Shown: in pieces, positions 63,076-64,000 of the stretch
How positions within the stretch are numbered: the first letter of the stretch is position 1
Layout of the letters: the number at the start of each line of letters is the position of its first letter
Source of the DNA: Armatimonadota bacterium
GTDB lineage: Bacteria > Armatimonadota > HRBIN16
DNA: 64,000 nucleotides
Reading direction: 5' to 3'
Assembly: GCA_026003175.1 (NCBI GenBank)
Contig: BPGT01000002.1
Span: 1,054,001-1,118,000 of the forward strand
Made by a program: the position numbers and the translations under genes
Notes under the pieces: model-generated
What the model was told of the DNA's origin: nothing
The model's database searches: none
What the model saw: only the letters and a program-made list of their open reading frames with translations

Positions 63076-63739
63076 GTGAGCACAGATGCAGCCTGTCTGG
63101 TAGGCGCATACCCATTTGTTGACCCGCAGGGCAACGCGGTGCATGTGCTGGACGATGACGGTCGCACAGTGCTGGCGAACCTTGCGTATGATGCGTGGGG
63201 TCAGTTGATGTCCGGCAGCAACTCTACGCCCTACGGTTACAAAGCGCAATGGGGCTACACCACCGACGTGGAAACTGGTATACTGTTACTGACGCACCGT
63301 TACCTTGACCCCGCGACGGGGAGGTTTTTGACGAGAGACCCGATAGGAATTGAGGGTGGCATCAATCTGTATGCGTACGTGGGGAATGGGGTAGTCGATT
63401 ACTATGATCCAGAAGGCGAACTGCCCCGTCGAGGGGGGACCTTGGCACCCTCCGGAAAAGGTAAAGGTAGCTTGCAGACCTAGCGATGATTGCCGCCTAA
63501 TACGAGGTAAGATCTGGAATCTGCTCAGAATGCTACGTTCTCACAAAGGGTGGGACGAGCACGTCCCATCGCCACGAGGCGGCGGCAAGCACAGTAAAGA
63601 GATAGAGGATTTGGAAAAAGCCCTATTGAGATGCTTGAGCCTTTGGGCAAAGAAATGTCGGCCTCCCAAGAAGGCGGAGACTCGGGCAAGTTGCCATCCT
63701 GACATGCCTATTGATTGGCAGAAGTACTATCCAGACTGA
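63076..63739 (+). CDS. Truncated RHS-repeat protein with variable C-terminal domain (frameshifted)
   Basis: Only the end of an RHS/YD-repeat protein is present, from GTG 63076: NLAYDAWGQLMSGSN, then the RHS core RYLDPATGRFLTRDPIG and NLYAYVGNGVVDYYDPEG, the point where variable toxin domains are attached. The frame breaks at the G6 run 63433-63438; removing one G continues into a 106-residue C-terminal domain (CRPSDDCRLIRGKIWNLLRM and GKHSKEIEDLEKALLRCLSL) ending at 63739. Total restored 220 aa. This domain is not recognised; by position it is a candidate polymorphic toxin tip. The missing N-terminal part suggests an orphan tip cassette or a truncated gene. Confidence 0.65.
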
Positions 63740-63775
63740 CCATTAAACGCCAACTGCGATATTGAGGCAACTACA

Positions 63776-64000
63776 ATGCACCACAATAATCTGCTTAAGA
63801 AAATTCTAGAGGAGTCTCGGGGAAGTAGCACGCTTCCGCGCCAGATGGTCCTTTCCTGGATGCGCAGCCAAGACATCGAGGTCATGGCACTTGTAGAGCA
63901 ATTGCTTGGGGATAGGCGGTTTACAGACCGAATACATCCTCCTCTGCAGTTCGAGGAGTACCATGCGTTCTTGGTGCGCTACATCGAGCAATGCATCTGG
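63776..64000 (+). CDS. Candidate immunity protein, N-terminal 75 residues (cut by window edge)
   Basis: ATG 63776, 36 bases after the RHS C-terminal domain, opens a frame that runs to the window end. The product begins MHHNNLLKKILEESRGSS and contains SQDIEVMALVEQLLGDRRF and FEEYHAFLVRYIEQCIW: a small helical, acidic-leaning protein. A short gene directly behind an RHS variable tip is usually its immunity gene. No family recognised. A GAGGC at 63764-63768 is the only ribosome binding site candidate. Confidence 0.5.
   Translation, partial: MHHNNLLKKILEESRGSSTLPRQMVLSWMRSQDIEVMALVEQLLGDRRFTDRIHPPLQFEEYHAFLVRYIEQCIW

Overview
The window looks like a chromosomal segment of a free-living, probably thermophilic or hot-spring heterotroph of the Armatimonadota. 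This is inferred from the gene mix, not from a marker gene: a prepilin-like DUF1559 protein with an H-X9-DG tail, a PEP-CTERM protein, dockerin-tailed secreted proteins, HAF-repeat proteins, many Gfo/Idh/MocA oxidoreductases with twin-arginine leaders, DUF4832 and DUF6259 proteins, and a SARP-type regulator. Planctomycetota or Chloroflexota are less likely alternatives. No rRNA, CRISPR array or prophage is visible.

Layout. (1) 1-4.4 kb and 10.4-14.7 kb hold a paralogous family. Genes for a secreted dockerin/fibronectin-III protein are followed by genes for a roughly 310-350 aa beta-propeller-like protein; there are four propeller genes plus rearranged remnants, and many of these genes carry frameshifts. 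(2) 4.4-9.9 kb is housekeeping: an RluB-type pseudouridine synthase, a TPR protein, prfA, a cysteine desulfurase with a cysteine-tailed MarR regulator, and an oxidoreductase. (3) 14.8-22.6 kb is a glycan-degradation operon (TIM-barrel isomerase, DUF6259, GH20-like, alpha/alpha-barrel protein). (4) 22.7-29.6 kb has pcm, a DapA-like lyase, a LacI regulator, a pilin-like operon and serS. (5) 29.7-41.8 kb holds GH38 and GH51 glycosidases, a Gfo/Idh protein, a DUF418 membrane protein, an operon of two ROK proteins with a PIG-L deacetylase and a translationally coupled 53-aa ORF, and a Uma2-type nuclease. (6) 41.9-49.5 kb encodes surface or secreted proteins (PEP-CTERM, IPT/TIG, HAF plus dockerin) around a SARP/NB-ARC/TPR regulator. 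(7) 49.9-60.9 kb has thrS, an HTH/PD-(D/E)XK-like protein, tRNA(CAU), a sugar isomerase/PfkB operon with a stand-alone DnaA-domain-I-like protein, DUF4832, DinB, HEAT-repeat and Gfo/Idh proteins. (8) 61-64 kb holds transposase debris, a MITE and its likely parent IS in tandem, and a truncated RHS protein with a variable C-terminal domain followed by a candidate immunity gene cut by the window edge.

How the parts relate. Most metabolic genes serve degradation of complex glycans and uptake or catabolism of the released sugars (GH20, GH38, GH51, ROK, PIG-L, PfkB, isomerases, Gfo/Idh), with local LacI and SARP regulators.

Three things stand out. First, a roughly 186-bp MITE and an IS with matching terminal repeats lie, at all three loci, exactly against a TTGACA -35 box: the last base of the 9-11 bp target duplication is the first T of the box. 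Second, an 11-bp-period direct repeat of SARP type lies upstream of the IPT/TIG gene next to the SARP gene. Third, many frameshifts in the window (at 4.9, 9.6, 13.0, 13.1, 15.0, 15.3, 27.3, 55.4 and 63.4 kb) are each restored by removing one G or C from a G/C run. That pattern suggests systematic homopolymer errors as much as real gene decay, so genes marked as frameshifted may be intact in the organism.
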